From NCBI RefSeq assembly GCF_000025985.1, contig NC_003228.3, positions 3,720,001-3,784,000 on the forward strand: a DNA stretch of 64,000 bases. Direction: 5' to 3'. The number at the start of each line of letters is the position of its first letter. The first letter of the stretch is position 1. This document shows, in pieces, positions 27,730 through 37,900 of this stretch. The notes beneath the pieces were generated by a model that was not told where the DNA came from, searched no databases, and worked only from the letters and a program-made list of their open reading frames with translations. Origin of the DNA: Bacteroides fragilis NCTC 9343. GTDB lineage: Bacteria > Bacteroidota > Bacteroidia > Bacteroidales > Bacteroidaceae. The translations under genes and the position numbers were made by a program.

Positions 27730-28796
27730 TATAACAGTCCTCCTATATTTGTGTGAGTGATTTCAGGCAGAGTTTTTACGGTTTCCCCGTTTTCTATATG
27801 ATGTACTCCTGAAGATACGATTTTGTCTCCGGGTTGCAGTCCGTCAGAAGAAATAAGGCTGTACCCGTCATTGGTCAACCGCAATACAGATACTTCACAA
27901 TTGTGTACGGTATGGTCTGATGCATTGTAGATAAAGACATACGACTTTCCGTCTTTCTGCAAGATGGCACTGGTAGGGACGGATAACGTACCGGAGCGAT
28001 CTGTATCGCAAAAGATAGTCACCATGGCATTCATTCCGGGAGAAGGAACAGCCTGTTTTCCGGGTATTAGCTGAAGTCGCATGGTATACAACTGATTAGC
28101 ATTTGCTTTAGGAGTGACACTGATCAGTTGTAACGGGTAGGTTTCTCCCGGATAAATATCGAATGTACAGTGATAGCGGTTGAACCGGTTACGCCGGATA
28201 TATTCAGCTGCCGGCAAGTTGATTTCCACCTCGGGTGCACCTGCACTTACCATCGAGATGACAGGCATGCCGGCTCCTATGGTCTCATGGGCTTCGAACA
28301 AACGTTTTTGTACATATCCGCTGAAAGGAGCATAAAGGCGGGTATATGCCAACTGATCTTGATGATGTTTATATTTGGCTGTGATTTGTTTCAGTCCATA
28401 GACAGCCTTGTCATTGGCATTGGGTGTGGTTCCGTTCTCTTTATAGAGAGCCATGACCCTTTCCGCTTCGGCCTTTACCTGACGGTATTCAGCTTCCGTA
28501 GCGTCCAGTTGTACCTGATAGTCAGTCGGATCCAATTCGGCCAGGATCTGCCCCTCTCGTACCTGCGCCCCGTCTTTCACGTATATTTTATTGATAGTGC
28601 CACTTACCCGAAAAGAAAGACTAATGTCCTGAGCGGCTTTTACTCTCCCCGGAAATTGTAGAAATTTCTGTTTATCAGCAGCAATGACTGTGTCTATTTT
28701 TACTGTTTGACAATCTTTATTTTCCTTGGTGTGCCGGGCACAGGAAATAAACAGCATAAGAAAAATCCCTGTCAGAATAAGATAAATCTGTTTCAT
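27729..28796 (-). CDS. Periplasmic adaptor (membrane-fusion) lipoprotein of RND pump
   Basis: The frame opens at 28826, but the predicted -7 box (28824-28831) overlaps that codon, so ATG 28796 is preferred; it also gives the signal with lipobox LFISC. The 355-residue product has the biotinyl-lipoyl half-motifs (FRVSGTINKIYVKDGAQVRE; RLYAPFSGYVQKRLFEAHE), a short helical hairpin, a beta-barrel and a C-terminal domain. It links the RND protein to the outer-membrane channel. Confidence 0.92.
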   Translation of the reverse strand: MKQIYLILTGIFLMLFISCARHTKENKDCQTVKIDTVIAADKQKFLQFPGRVKAAQDISLSFRVSGTINKIYVKDGAQVREGQILAELDPTDYQVQLDATEAEYRQVKAEAERVMALYKENGTTPNANDKAVYGLKQITAKYKHHQDQLAYTRLYAPFSGYVQKRLFEAHETIGAGMPVISMVSAGAPEVEINLPAAEYIRRNRFNRYHCTFDIYPGETYPLQLISVTPKANANQLYTMRLQLIPGKQAVPSPGMNAMVTIFCDTDRSGTLSVPTSAILQKDGKSYVFIYNASDHTVHNCEVSVLRLTNDGYSLISSDGLQPGDKIVSSGVHHIENGETVKTLPEITHTNIGGLL

Positions 28797-28823
28797 AATT
28801 TGCGTACTTTTGTATTTCATATG

Positions 28824-28853
28824 CAAAGTTATTGGGAAGGGAGGAGATAGAAA
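28824..28853 (-). promoter_or_regulatory. Promoter of the efflux operon
   Basis: The minus strand reads TTTC, 18 bases, TAACTTTG (perfect -7 box at 28824-28831). The predicted leader to ATG 28796 is about 20 bases. The AraC gene is divergent 140 bases away, so its product may act here. Confidence 0.55.
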
Positions 28854-28966
28854 GGTTGAAATGAATGATAAATTGTTCTATTTGTATCTTTTTCAGTCTG
28901 TATACAGGTAAAAACTTTGCGATTTGTATTTATTTTGTAGCCGGTTTATAATTTAAGAACAGAAGA

Positions 28967-29845
28967 ATGATAGAACAACAAATGCCTTTTCGGAGAATTC
29001 TGCTTACCAGTGATACGTTTCAAATACTTAAAGAGGGACAAATAATTTCGACATTCAATAAATGTGGTATCTTCTATTGTCAACGCGGCAGTGTGGAAGT
29101 CTCTTTGGAAGGTTGCCATTATCATATCAAACCCGGGGATGTTTATATCTATATGGCTTCTACCTTGGTGCACTTGTTGCATAAGAGTGAAGATGCCGAG
29201 GGGATTATGGTTGAAGTGGACTTTTACTATATTCTACCGATTGTAAACAAAGTGATAAATGTGGAAAGCCAGCTCTTTATGCGGAAAAATCCATGTGTCT
29301 CCTTGTCCGGTGAACAATGTGCCCATTTTGAATATTTGCTGAATAATCTATGGGATAGGATAAATGCGGAAGACTGCCAGAAGGAGAATGTCCAGTACCA
29401 GCATCTGAAACTGGAACTGATAAAATCGATGGGACAGACTATCTGCTATGAAATCTTAAACATGTATTTTACCAACCAGCCCTTGCAGCCTTTACAACAA
29501 GGGAAAAAAGATGTTGTCTTTCAGAATTTCATGCTGTCTCTGTTCCGTTTCTATCGCAAGGAACGTGACGTCTCTTTTTATGCAAGGATGCAGCATATCA
29601 CTCCCCGTTATTTCTCGGCCATCATCAAGGAGAAAACAGGAGATAGTGCCTTGCAATGGATCGTACGGATGGTGATAACCGAAGCGAAACAATTATTGGA
29701 GGAATCTGATCTGAGCATAAAAGAGATAGCGGACCAACTGAATTTTCCGACACAGTCTTTCTTTGGCAAATATTTTAAACAATATGTGGGAGTTTCGCCC
29801 AAAGAATATAGAAACAATGCTGCGACAACGAGAATAAAACGCTAA
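28967..29845 (+). CDS. AraC-family transcription regulator
   Basis: This 292-residue protein has an N-terminal cupin-like sensor (CRGSVEVSLEGCHYHIKPGD pattern) and a C-terminal AraC domain with two helix-turn-helix units. These are DVSFYARMQHITPRYFSAII and LSIKEIADQLNFPTQSFFGK, then YVGVSPKEYR. It is divergent from the RND efflux operon with 170 bases between the starts, so it is the obvious candidate activator of that operon. The ligand is unknown. Confidence 0.9.
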   Translation: MIEQQMPFRRILLTSDTFQILKEGQIISTFNKCGIFYCQRGSVEVSLEGCHYHIKPGDVYIYMASTLVHLLHKSEDAEGIMVEVDFYYILPIVNKVINVESQLFMRKNPCVSLSGEQCAHFEYLLNNLWDRINAEDCQKENVQYQHLKLELIKSMGQTICYEILNMYFTNQPLQPLQQGKKDVVFQNFMLSLFRFYRKERDVSFYARMQHITPRYFSAIIKEKTGDSALQWIVRMVITEAKQLLEESDLSIKEIADQLNFPTQSFFGKYFKQYVGVSPKEYRNNAATTRIKR

Positions 29846-29871
29846 AATATAGCAGTAAAGATAGACGTTCA

Positions 29872-29903
29872 TTTCCATATTTGGGGATATTCAGCTATCT
29901 TTG
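29872..29903 (+). promoter_or_regulatory. Promoter of the peptidase gene
   Basis: TTTC, 20 bases, TATCTTTG (29896-29903, perfect -7 box). The leader to ATG 29935 is about 25 bases, which supports that start over the in-frame ATG at 29881 upstream of the promoter. Confidence 0.6.
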
Positions 29904-29934
29904 TCGCATAAATATTAATAAAAACGACATAATA

Positions 29935-31119
29935 ATGAAAAAGACAATCCTCCTGGCCGCTTTAGGCCTGATCAGTCTGAGTGCATTGGCCCAAGACAAA
30001 CCACAAGAAGAAGGCTTCGTTTTCACTACTGTGAAAGAAAACCCGATTACATCCATTAAGAATCAGAACCGTTCGAGCACTTGCTGGAGCTTCTCAAGTC
30101 TCGGTTTTCTCGAATCGGAATTGCTCCGCACAGGAAAGGGTGAATACGATCTTTCTGAAATGTTCGTTGTACACCACACGATGGTTGACCGCGCTGTTAA
30201 CTACGTTCGCTATCATGGCGACAGTTCTTTCTCTCCGGGAGGAAGTTTCTATGATATCATGTTCTGTATGAAGAACTACGGACTTGTACCGCAGGATGCT
30301 ATGCCGGGAATCATGTATGGTGACTCACTGCCTGTTCACAACGAACTGGATGCAACAGCAGGAGCCTATGTTAACGCTATTGCCAAAGGTAATCTGAAGA
30401 AACTGACTCCGGTATGGAAGAAGGGCCTTTGCGCTATTTATGATACTTACCTGGGACAATGCCCGGAAAAGTTCACTTACAAAGGCAAAGAGTATACTCC
30501 GATGACTTTTGCACAGTCTTTGGGACTGAATCCGGACGACTATGTATCTCTGACTTCGTACACACATCACCCGTTCTATTCTCAGTTTGCCATCGAAATC
30601 CAGGACAACTGGCGTAACGGATTGTCATACAACCTGCCGCTCGACGAATTTATGGCTGTAATGGATAACGCTGTAAAGAACGGATATACATTTGCATGGG
30701 GTAGCGACGTGAGCGAAGAAGGATTTACCCGTGACGGTATCGCTGTAGTTCCGGATGCAGCCAAAGGTGCCGAACTGACAGGATCGGACATGGCACGCTG
30801 GACAGGAATGACTGCTGCCGACAAACGCAAAGAGTTGACTTCAAAACCATTGCCGGAAATGAAAATCACTCAGGAAATGCGTCAGACAGCTTTCGATAAT
30901 TGGGAAACAACTGATGACCATGGAATGATTATCTATGGTATCGCTAAAGACCAGAACGGCAAAGAATACTTCATGGTTAAGAACTCTTGGGGTACAAACA
31001 ACAAGTACAAAGGTACTTGGTATGCTTCTAAAGCTTTTGTTGCTTACAAGACTATGAATATTCTGGTTCACAAAGATGCCCTTCCCAAGGATATCGCAAA
31101 GAAACTGGGAATTAAGTAA
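29935..31119 (+). CDS. Exported C1B cysteine peptidase (aminopeptidase C / bleomycin hydrolase type)
   Basis: The start is ATG 29935, giving a signal peptide (MKKTILLAALGLISLSALAQ) that most C1B enzymes lack. The 394-residue product has the papain-fold active site: QNRSSTCWSF with Cys50, His329 in DDHGMIIYG and Asn350 in KNSWG. It should trim N-terminal residues from peptides in the periplasm or outside the cell. The promoter lies between the AraC gene and this one, so it is a separate unit. Confidence 0.92.
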   Translation: MKKTILLAALGLISLSALAQDKPQEEGFVFTTVKENPITSIKNQNRSSTCWSFSSLGFLESELLRTGKGEYDLSEMFVVHHTMVDRAVNYVRYHGDSSFSPGGSFYDIMFCMKNYGLVPQDAMPGIMYGDSLPVHNELDATAGAYVNAIAKGNLKKLTPVWKKGLCAIYDTYLGQCPEKFTYKGKEYTPMTFAQSLGLNPDDYVSLTSYTHHPFYSQFAIEIQDNWRNGLSYNLPLDEFMAVMDNAVKNGYTFAWGSDVSEEGFTRDGIAVVPDAAKGAELTGSDMARWTGMTAADKRKELTSKPLPEMKITQEMRQTAFDNWETTDDHGMIIYGIAKDQNGKEYFMVKNSWGTNNKYKGTWYASKAFVAYKTMNILVHKDALPKDIAKKLGIK

Positions 31120-31165
31120 AACATTGCAAGACTAAGACAACAACAGGTCTTAAAGTCTCTTTCAC

Positions 31166-31247
31166 CACAGATGAACAGATTTATAAGGATATACACTTAC
31201 AGGCAACCGAAATCCCTGTACTGCCCTATACAATCTGTTCATCTGTG
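31166..31247. repeat. Inverted repeat of the TTCACCACAGA family
   Basis: CACAGATGAACAGATT (31166-31181) pairs perfectly with 31232-31247 over a 50-base loop, and TTCAC precedes the left arm. It lies in the convergent gap between the peptidase and the response regulator and may serve as a bidirectional transcript end. Confidence 0.7.
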
Positions 31248-31300
31248 ATAAACTTCCGGCACATGCTCAAAAAGAGCTTCACCAACCTAACATCCGGTCA

Positions 31301-32038
31301 TTAACTGCTGACACAAATCTTGTTAATATATTCTGTGAATCTTTCCTTATAGTTATCTCCCACCGGTATATATATATTCTTATTGAAAATGATGCGTAAC
31401 CGGGAAACTTCGGTTATTTTCCGAAGATTGACGATATAAGACCGATGTACCCTCATGAACATCTCCTGTGGTAAGCGTTCTTCCAGCTTTCTCATACTCA
31501 GCAAAGTCACTACGGGCTTATCCGCCGTATCGGTATAGATGCGTACATACTCACTCATACCTTCTATATAGCAAATGTCTGCCACATTGATGCGGATAAT
31601 CTTATATTCGGACTTAACGAACAATGAACCGTCCTTTTCCAATAAATCAGTTTCCGTCCCTCCCCCGTTATCTTGCAAATGATACTCAAATTGCCGACGT
31701 GCCTTATCGGCTGCTTTCAGCAGATCCTGAAATTCAAATGGCTTCAGCAGATAGTCGACTGCATCTACCTTGAAACCCTCGACGGCATATTCCGGATAGG
31801 CGGTTGTAAACACAATCAGGGGCTTCACCACTAACGAACGCACCAGATCGAGCCCGTTCAAATCGGGCATGTGAATATCGACAAACATCAGGTCGACCTC
31901 TTCTTCCGACAACACCTGCATGGCACTGAATGCATCCTGGCACGAGGCTATCAGTTGCAGGAAAGGGACACGGGCTATATAGCCCGTCAATTGCTCGAGC
32001 GCCAAGGGCTCGTCATCAACAGCAATGCATTTGATCAT
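31301..32038 (-). CDS. LytTR response regulator
   Basis: This 245-residue protein has a receiver domain with phospho-acceptor Asp54 (FVDIHMPDLNGLD) and conserved Lys in YLLKPF. A C-terminal LytTR DNA-binding domain follows (IIRINVADICYIEGMSEYVR; MRVHRSYIVN). It should be phosphorylated by the LytS-like kinase encoded upstream, whose stop it overlaps by 4 bases. Target genes are unknown; the outer-membrane protein gene on the other side is a candidate. Confidence 0.92.
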   Translation of the reverse strand: MIKCIAVDDEPLALEQLTGYIARVPFLQLIASCQDAFSAMQVLSEEEVDLMFVDIHMPDLNGLDLVRSLVVKPLIVFTTAYPEYAVEGFKVDAVDYLLKPFEFQDLLKAADKARRQFEYHLQDNGGGTETDLLEKDGSLFVKSEYKIIRINVADICYIEGMSEYVRIYTDTADKPVVTLLSMRKLEERLPQEMFMRVHRSYIVNLRKITEVSRLRIIFNKNIYIPVGDNYKERFTEYINKICVSS

Positions 32039-33204
32039 AATAACGGAATAATTAGTAAAACATTAAAACTATCGTCACGTTCGTTGATAGATAAAGTATA
32101 ATCTTGTCCGAATAGCAGCCTCAGCCGCTTGCGGATATTCTCCAACCCGATGCCGTGGTGTTGTTCCACAGATCGCCCGTGGTTGCTGTTCGAACAACGA
32201 AAGGCAAGTCTGCCATCCTCGACAGACATAAAAACCCGGATAAACGACTCTTCCTGATAACTTACTCCATGTTTGAAGGCATTCTCGACAAAAGAGATAA
32301 AAAGCAAAGGAGGAATTTGCACCTCCGGCACCTCATCGGGCATACAGCATTCGATCCGGACTCTCCCGGTATACCTCAATTTCATCAAGGCAATATAATT
32401 GTCCAAAAACTGTATCTCGCGTGAAAGCAAAATCGTCCGGTTGCTGGCTTCATAAAGCACATAACGCATCAGTTTGGAAAGTTCGACAATAGTACGTTTT
32501 GCCTTGCCGGCATCCATATCGACCAACGCATGTATGTTATTAAGGGTATTCATAAAAAAATGCGGATTTATCTGATACTTCAGATACTGCAACTCCGATT
32601 GCAAATGCTGGTGTTCCAACTCTTTCAATGCTTCTTCATCACGCATCGACTTGAACAAGAGTTTGATAGCCACATTAATGCCTACCACAAGCAATGCCAG
32701 TGAAAGTCGTCCGAGAAAATATCCCGGAAGAGGATGCGGGCCCCGCCAGCGCATATCAAGCTCCTGTTTCGGCAAAAGGAGCGGTGACGAATGCTCCGGA
32801 AATGTATTGGGAAACTCCCTCTCCCTATCCGGTAACACCTTTCCTTCCGGATAGCGGCGGGGTTGCATCGGCATCAGATTCTGAAATTGTTTATGTTGAG
32901 GAGGATTGATAGAAGGATACAAAATAAAAAGCAGAGTCACGACTCCTGCTAATGAAAGTGCATAAGCCCAATACCGTTTCCGAAGTAACAGCCGGGGAGC
33001 CAGAAAATAGTTATTGACTACGAAAAGCAGAATGAAAGGCAGAGTCAGCAACCATGCTACCCGTATGGTCTGCCAACTAAACGTATGTACCGGGCTAATG
33101 GAAGCAAACAGATAATCACCCACCAACGGCACAGAGATAACCGTCAGCCAAATGACGAGATAAACCATCTGCTCCAGTAACTTCTGTTTATTAATTTGTT
33201 TCAT
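32035..33204 (-). CDS. LytS-like sensor histidine kinase
   Basis: This 389-residue inner-membrane kinase has four hydrophobic segments in residues 10-185 and a long Pro/Gln-rich extracytoplasmic loop (residues 100-160). The His_kinase domain has NPHFFMNTLNNIHALVDMD (His215) and a C-terminal ATPase with FVENAFKHG and GIGLENIRKRL. It pairs with the LytTR regulator. The Pro-rich loop is the likely sensing part, but its signal is not apparent. Confidence 0.92.
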   Translation of the reverse strand: MKQINKQKLLEQMVYLVIWLTVISVPLVGDYLFASISPVHTFSWQTIRVAWLLTLPFILLFVVNNYFLAPRLLLRKRYWAYALSLAGVVTLLFILYPSINPPQHKQFQNLMPMQPRRYPEGKVLPDREREFPNTFPEHSSPLLLPKQELDMRWRGPHPLPGYFLGRLSLALLVVGINVAIKLLFKSMRDEEALKELEHQHLQSELQYLKYQINPHFFMNTLNNIHALVDMDAGKAKRTIVELSKLMRYVLYEASNRTILLSREIQFLDNYIALMKLRYTGRVRIECCMPDEVPEVQIPPLLFISFVENAFKHGVSYQEESFIRVFMSVEDGRLAFRCSNSNHGRSVEQHHGIGLENIRKRLRLLFGQDYTLSINERDDSFNVLLIIPLL

Positions 33205-33357
33205 ACTCCAAAAAGTTCGTCTTGAATGTCTGTTTACAAAAATACCTCCTTTGTCCTACCCCTGCAAAAGAAGTCGACCAAGAAGGCTCTTTTGACGATA
33301 AAGTCGCCTGCAAAGGAAATAGAATCAACAAACAGAGGGATTTTATCAGTAATTATC

Positions 33358-33365
33358 TATCTTTG
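33358..33365 (+). promoter_or_regulatory. -7 box of the small outer-membrane protein gene
   Basis: TATCTTTG is a perfect TAnnTTTG, 29 bases upstream of ATG 33394. The earlier in-frame ATG at 33226 lies upstream of it, so 33394 is preferred. The -33 region is poor. Confidence 0.55.
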
Positions 33366-33393
33366 CAGCCCGAAAAAGATACCTATCAGCAAT

Positions 33394-34074
33394 ATGAAGA
33401 AAATATGGATACTTGCAGTCCTGACCATCTGTTCGGTTGCAACACAGGCACAAGAAGTTTTTATCAATGCAGACCTTGTCAGCAGCTACATCTGGCGTGG
33501 AATGAAGAATGGAAATGCTTCCGTACAACCCACTTTGGGTGTAGAGTGGAAAGGATGGACCTTATCAGCATGGGGATCGACAGAATTCAGAAATGAAAAC
33601 AATGAAATAGACCTTACACTGGAATACGAATATAAAAATCTGCAACTGTGTCTCAACAACTATTTCTATCAAAGCGAAGACGAGCCTTTCAAATACTTTC
33701 ACTATACTCCCCGAACTACGGGACATACTTTTGAGGCAGGAGCCGTCTACACAGTCAGTGAACGTTTCCCTTTATCCATAGGCTGGTACACCACCTTTGC
33801 CGGAAATGACTATCGGGAAAATGAGGAGCGTGCCTGGTCCAGTTATTGTGAATTCAGTTACCCATTCGCAGTAAAGGGAGTAGACTTGGCCGTCGAAGCA
33901 GGATTCACTCCGTGGGAAGGAGAATATGCAGACAAACTGAATGTAGTCAATGTCGGACTTTCGGCTACCAAGACCTTGAATATTTCCTCCGGATTTACTC
34001 CGGCCATCTTTGGCAAACTGATAGCAAACCCTTACGAGAACCGGTTCTACTTCGTTTTCGGGATAAGTTTATAG
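33394..34074 (+). CDS. Small outer-membrane porin-like protein
   Basis: ATG 33394 gives a signal peptide (MKKIWILAVLTICSVATQAQ) and a 226-residue product. The mature part begins with EVFINADLVSSYIWRGMKNG, the opening strand of TorF-like putative porins. About twelve amphipathic strands follow, ending in FYFVFGISL. It should sit in the outer membrane. It is divergent from the LytS/LytR-type pair, 190 bases apart; a regulatory link is plausible but not shown. Confidence 0.82.
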   Translation: MKKIWILAVLTICSVATQAQEVFINADLVSSYIWRGMKNGNASVQPTLGVEWKGWTLSAWGSTEFRNENNEIDLTLEYEYKNLQLCLNNYFYQSEDEPFKYFHYTPRTTGHTFEAGAVYTVSERFPLSIGWYTTFAGNDYRENEERAWSSYCEFSYPFAVKGVDLAVEAGFTPWEGEYADKLNVVNVGLSATKTLNISSGFTPAIFGKLIANPYENRFYFVFGISL

Positions 34075-34435
34075 CATGCTATCCAATCTATCATTTATTT
34101 ATCCATCCAAGCAGTCACAAGCTTAAGAAGCGAACTCACCACCAAGTAGCTAATACCGGACAAACGTCTGACAAAAACAGCACAGATAAGAGAGCAGAGG
34201 AAGAAGTAACGCCTACAAAAAGAAAGATATAGATAAAATTAATATAATAAATCCAGCTCTTCGTTTATAAAAATATTGAATATTTTATTCGAAATCATCT
34301 CTTCATTCTTCTAATAAGCCTATAACGTCTCTCTTACGTAGCAAACCCTGATTCACATTAGACTTAAATTCATAGATCATTATATTACAATACATTAAGT
34401 ACAAATCAAATGACATAAATCAGATTATTCCTGGC

Positions 34436-34471
34436 AGAACTATAACCAAACTAATTGATTTTAAAGAAATA
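34436..34471. repeat. AGAACTA/CTAAT/TTTTAAAGAAATA direct repeat, copy 1
   Basis: The block AGAACTA, CTAAT, then TTTTAAAGAAATA, recurs about 420 bases downstream, near the SusC start. The two copies match well in the 13-base TTTTAAAGAAATA core, and the gap between AGAACTA and CTAAT is longer in this copy. Confidence 0.4.
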
Positions 34472-34863
34472 CATTTTATAATGTATTAAAAAAGAACAGA
34501 ATATTTTTCGTTTTTTAGATTAACAACGTTGCAAATATAGCGATTATTTTAAAAATAGATAATAATCACAAAAGTTTTTTTCATTCCAAGGCAATATTCC
34601 TTTCTCTTCTTACTCCTTCCGGAAACCAATCAAGAGAAGTACACTGAACCAAGTACAAAGGGTAGACAGAGAGGACTTCAAAAATTTCTGTTTTTGTCAT
34701 AAAACACTAAATACCAAACACAATGCCAAACCAATCAGTAGAACAACAGGCTATTTCCATCTCTTACTCCCTGCCTATAAAGTCCTTCATTATAAATACA
34801 GAGCAGTGATAAAGTATATATATCCGGTGATAATAAGGGAATTACATTTCACTAAGTTCTGCC

Positions 34864-34889
34864 AGAACTAATCCATTTTTAAAGAAATA
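34864..34889. repeat. AGAACTA/CTAAT/TTTTAAAGAAATA direct repeat, copy 2
   Basis: AGAACTAAT, then a few bases, then TTTTAAAGAAATA, about 80 bases upstream of the SusC start. This position suits an activator site. Confidence 0.4.
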
Positions 34890-34968
34890 AGAAAGGATAA
34901 TCAACAAGAAAGGAAGAATGTAAAAGAACCAAACAAAACCTTTATTATTAACCCAAAACAAAATTGTT

Positions 34969-37900
34969 ATGTTAAAAATCACTAGACAAGTTACTCTGCT
35001 CTTGCTCGCCGGTGCATTAAGCTTCCCAGCTTATTCGTATGCAACGCAAGCAACAGAAGTATTGGTTCCTGAAGTTACTCAAGAGAAAGTGACAGGAACA
35101 GTTGAAGATGCATTGGGTCCGGTTATTGGTGCCAGTGTCATGGTAAAAGGCACGACCAATGGTGTCATTACGGACTTAGAAGGTAAGTTCTCGCTGAATG
35201 ATGTGAAAAAAGGAGATATTATTGTAATATCTTACATCGGATACGTTACACAAGAAATACCTTATACAGGAAAACCTATTCAAGTGAAACTTGCCGAAGA
35301 CAGCAAGGCTTTGGAAGAAGTGGTGGTAGTCGGTTATGCCACCGTAAAAAAAGCCAACCTGACCGGAGCAGTGTCGGCCGTAGATGGTAAAGTATTGGAA
35401 GATCGCCCGATTGTCAACCTCGGACAAGGTTTGCAAGGTGCCATTCCTAACTTAAATGTAACCACCAGCGGACGGCCCGGGCAAGGTTCAAGTTTCAATA
35501 TCCGTGGTACTACTGCCATGAGTGGAAGTTCACCATTGGTATTGGTTGACGGTGTGGAAATGGACCCGAACCTGATTAACCCGCAAGACGTGAAAAGTGT
35601 TTCCGTATTGAAAGATGCCGCGTCTGCTTCCATCTATGGTGCACGTGCAGCTTATGGTGTCGTATTGATTACCACCAAAGGAGGCCGTAAAGACCAGCCG
35701 ACACAAGTATCGTTCGATGCATCGGTTTCATTCAACGGCCCTACTACCCGCCCCACATATATGAACTCCATGCAATATGCTACCTGGATGAACACTGCGC
35801 AACAGAACACCGTGGGACGCGACTATTTCGATGCTGAGTGGATGCAGCATATCGAAGCCTACTATAAAGATCCGGTGAACAATTCTCCGGTATTTATCCA
35901 TTCGGACCCGAGTATCAGTAAAAACGGCACCAAATACACGTATGCCGGCAATACAAACTGGATGAAAGAATTGTATAAAAAGAACTATCCCGTCCAGAAG
36001 TATAATGTCAATATCAGCGGAGGTGGAAAGAAGGCAACTTACTACACATCCTTAGGATATACCGACCAGGGATCACTGATTCGTTTCGGTAACGAACAGT
36101 ACAAGAAGTTCAATGTGATGAACAACATCAATTATGACGTGAACGACTGGTTACACCTCTCGATGAAGACAAGTTTTAACCGCACCAAACTGAGAGGACT
36201 GAATCAGGACAATGTACATGGTGATAACTTTATGGGAGGTGATACCCGTCCTATCATGCCGGTGAAACATCCGGACGGCAACTGGGCAGGACAAGGTGAC
36301 TTTACCAATTTTCCTGCTATCCTTGAAGATGGCGGTAGCCGGCTCACCAACAAGAATGACCTTTGGAACACGATCACGATGAAACTGACCCCAATCAAAG
36401 GAATGAGCATCAACATGGACTACACGTTCAATTACTACAGTGAAAACAATAAGGTTCACATGAAGTCATTTGACGAATATGGAGCCAATGGACAATTCCT
36501 GCAAACTTTTGCATGGACGAATCCGAATTCTGTGTCACAATCACAAGCCAACGATACATACAATGCTTTCAACTTCTTCGGTGATTACGAAAAAACATTG
36601 GGTAAACATTACCTGAAAGGAATGATCGGTTATAATCAGGAAAGCAAACATACTACCGGATTCAATGCCGGACGCGAACAGCTGATCTCAAACGATCTGG
36701 GATCTTTAAGTTATGCTACAGGAGACCGCTGGGTAGGCAGCAGTGATAACTCCTGGGCTACACGAAGCGGTTTCTTCCGCATCAACTACGGATATGACGA
36801 GCGCTATTTACTGGAAGTAAACGGCCGTTACGACCTCTCTTCCAAATTTCCCAAGCACGACCGTGCCGTATTCAACCCTTCGTTCTCTGCAGCCTGGAGA
36901 CTCTCTAACGAAAGCTGGTTCAAGAGCTGGACAAACAGTTTCTTCGACGAACTGAAAATCAGAGGATCTTATGGTAGCCTAGGCAACCAGGCACTCAACA
37001 ATGGCTGGTATGCTTATCTTTCTAACTATAGTACGGGACAGATCAGCTGGATCATGGGCAGCAACCAACCGCAGTATGTGGTTCCCGGCGGCCTCGTCAG
37101 CTCGTCCATCACTTGGGAAACCGTTACACAGTGGGACCTGGGACTTGACTTCAACTTCCTGAACAGCCGATTGAAAGGTGCTTTCGATTACTATCAAAGA
37201 CGTACGTCCGATATTCTTGCCGCAGGTAAAATTCTACCGGGCGTCCTGGGTGCGAACGAACCTCAGGAAAATGCAGCCGAGTCATTGACAAAGGGTTGGG
37301 AATTTGAGATCAGCTGGAATGATCAGCTGGCCAACGGATTCCACTATACAGTTGGGTTCAATCTGTCCGACTATCAATCGGAAGTTACCAAGTTCGATAA
37401 CGAATCGAAAGAATTGGGCAACTGGTATGTAGGTCAGAAACAGGGTGAGATCTGGGGGTATGAAACCTATGGTTTATTCCAGTCCGAACAGGAAATAGCC
37501 GGAGCAGCCAATCAGGACAAAGTATCGGGAGGTATCAAACTGATGCCCGGTGACATCCGTTTTGTAGACCGTAACAACGACGGCGTTATCGACTGGGGTG
37601 ACAACACCGTAGATAATCCGGGTGATAAGAAAATCATCGGCAACAGCACTCCGCGCTATCATTACGGCATCAACCTGGGAGCCGACTGGAAAGGTTTCGA
37701 CCTGGGTATCTTCTTCCAGGGAGTGGGCAAACGTGACCTCTATCTACCGGGAACTTCATTCCGAAGCCACTACGGAAGCGAATGGCAAGTACCTTCAGCC
37801 TACAACAACGATTACTGGACAGAAGAAAATACGGGAGCATATTTCCCCCGTGCGCGTTTCAATGGTGGTTCTGCCATCAACCAAGCCCAGACACGCTATA

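Larger units (their letters stand above)
34075..34968. other. Long AT-rich leader region of the SusC locus
   Basis: This 894-base gap has no convincing gene. It contains two copies of an AGAACTA...CTAAT...TTTTAAAGAAATA element (34436-34471 and 34864-34889). The rest is AT-rich and without hairpins that I can support. A promoter for the SusC gene must lie here, but I cannot pick one box with confidence. Confidence 0.45.

Noticed and set aside
34075..34968. A small gene in the long leader of SusC
   Set aside because: All frames are short and lack features; the open frame at 33912-34232 is mostly a shadow of the preceding outer-membrane protein gene.
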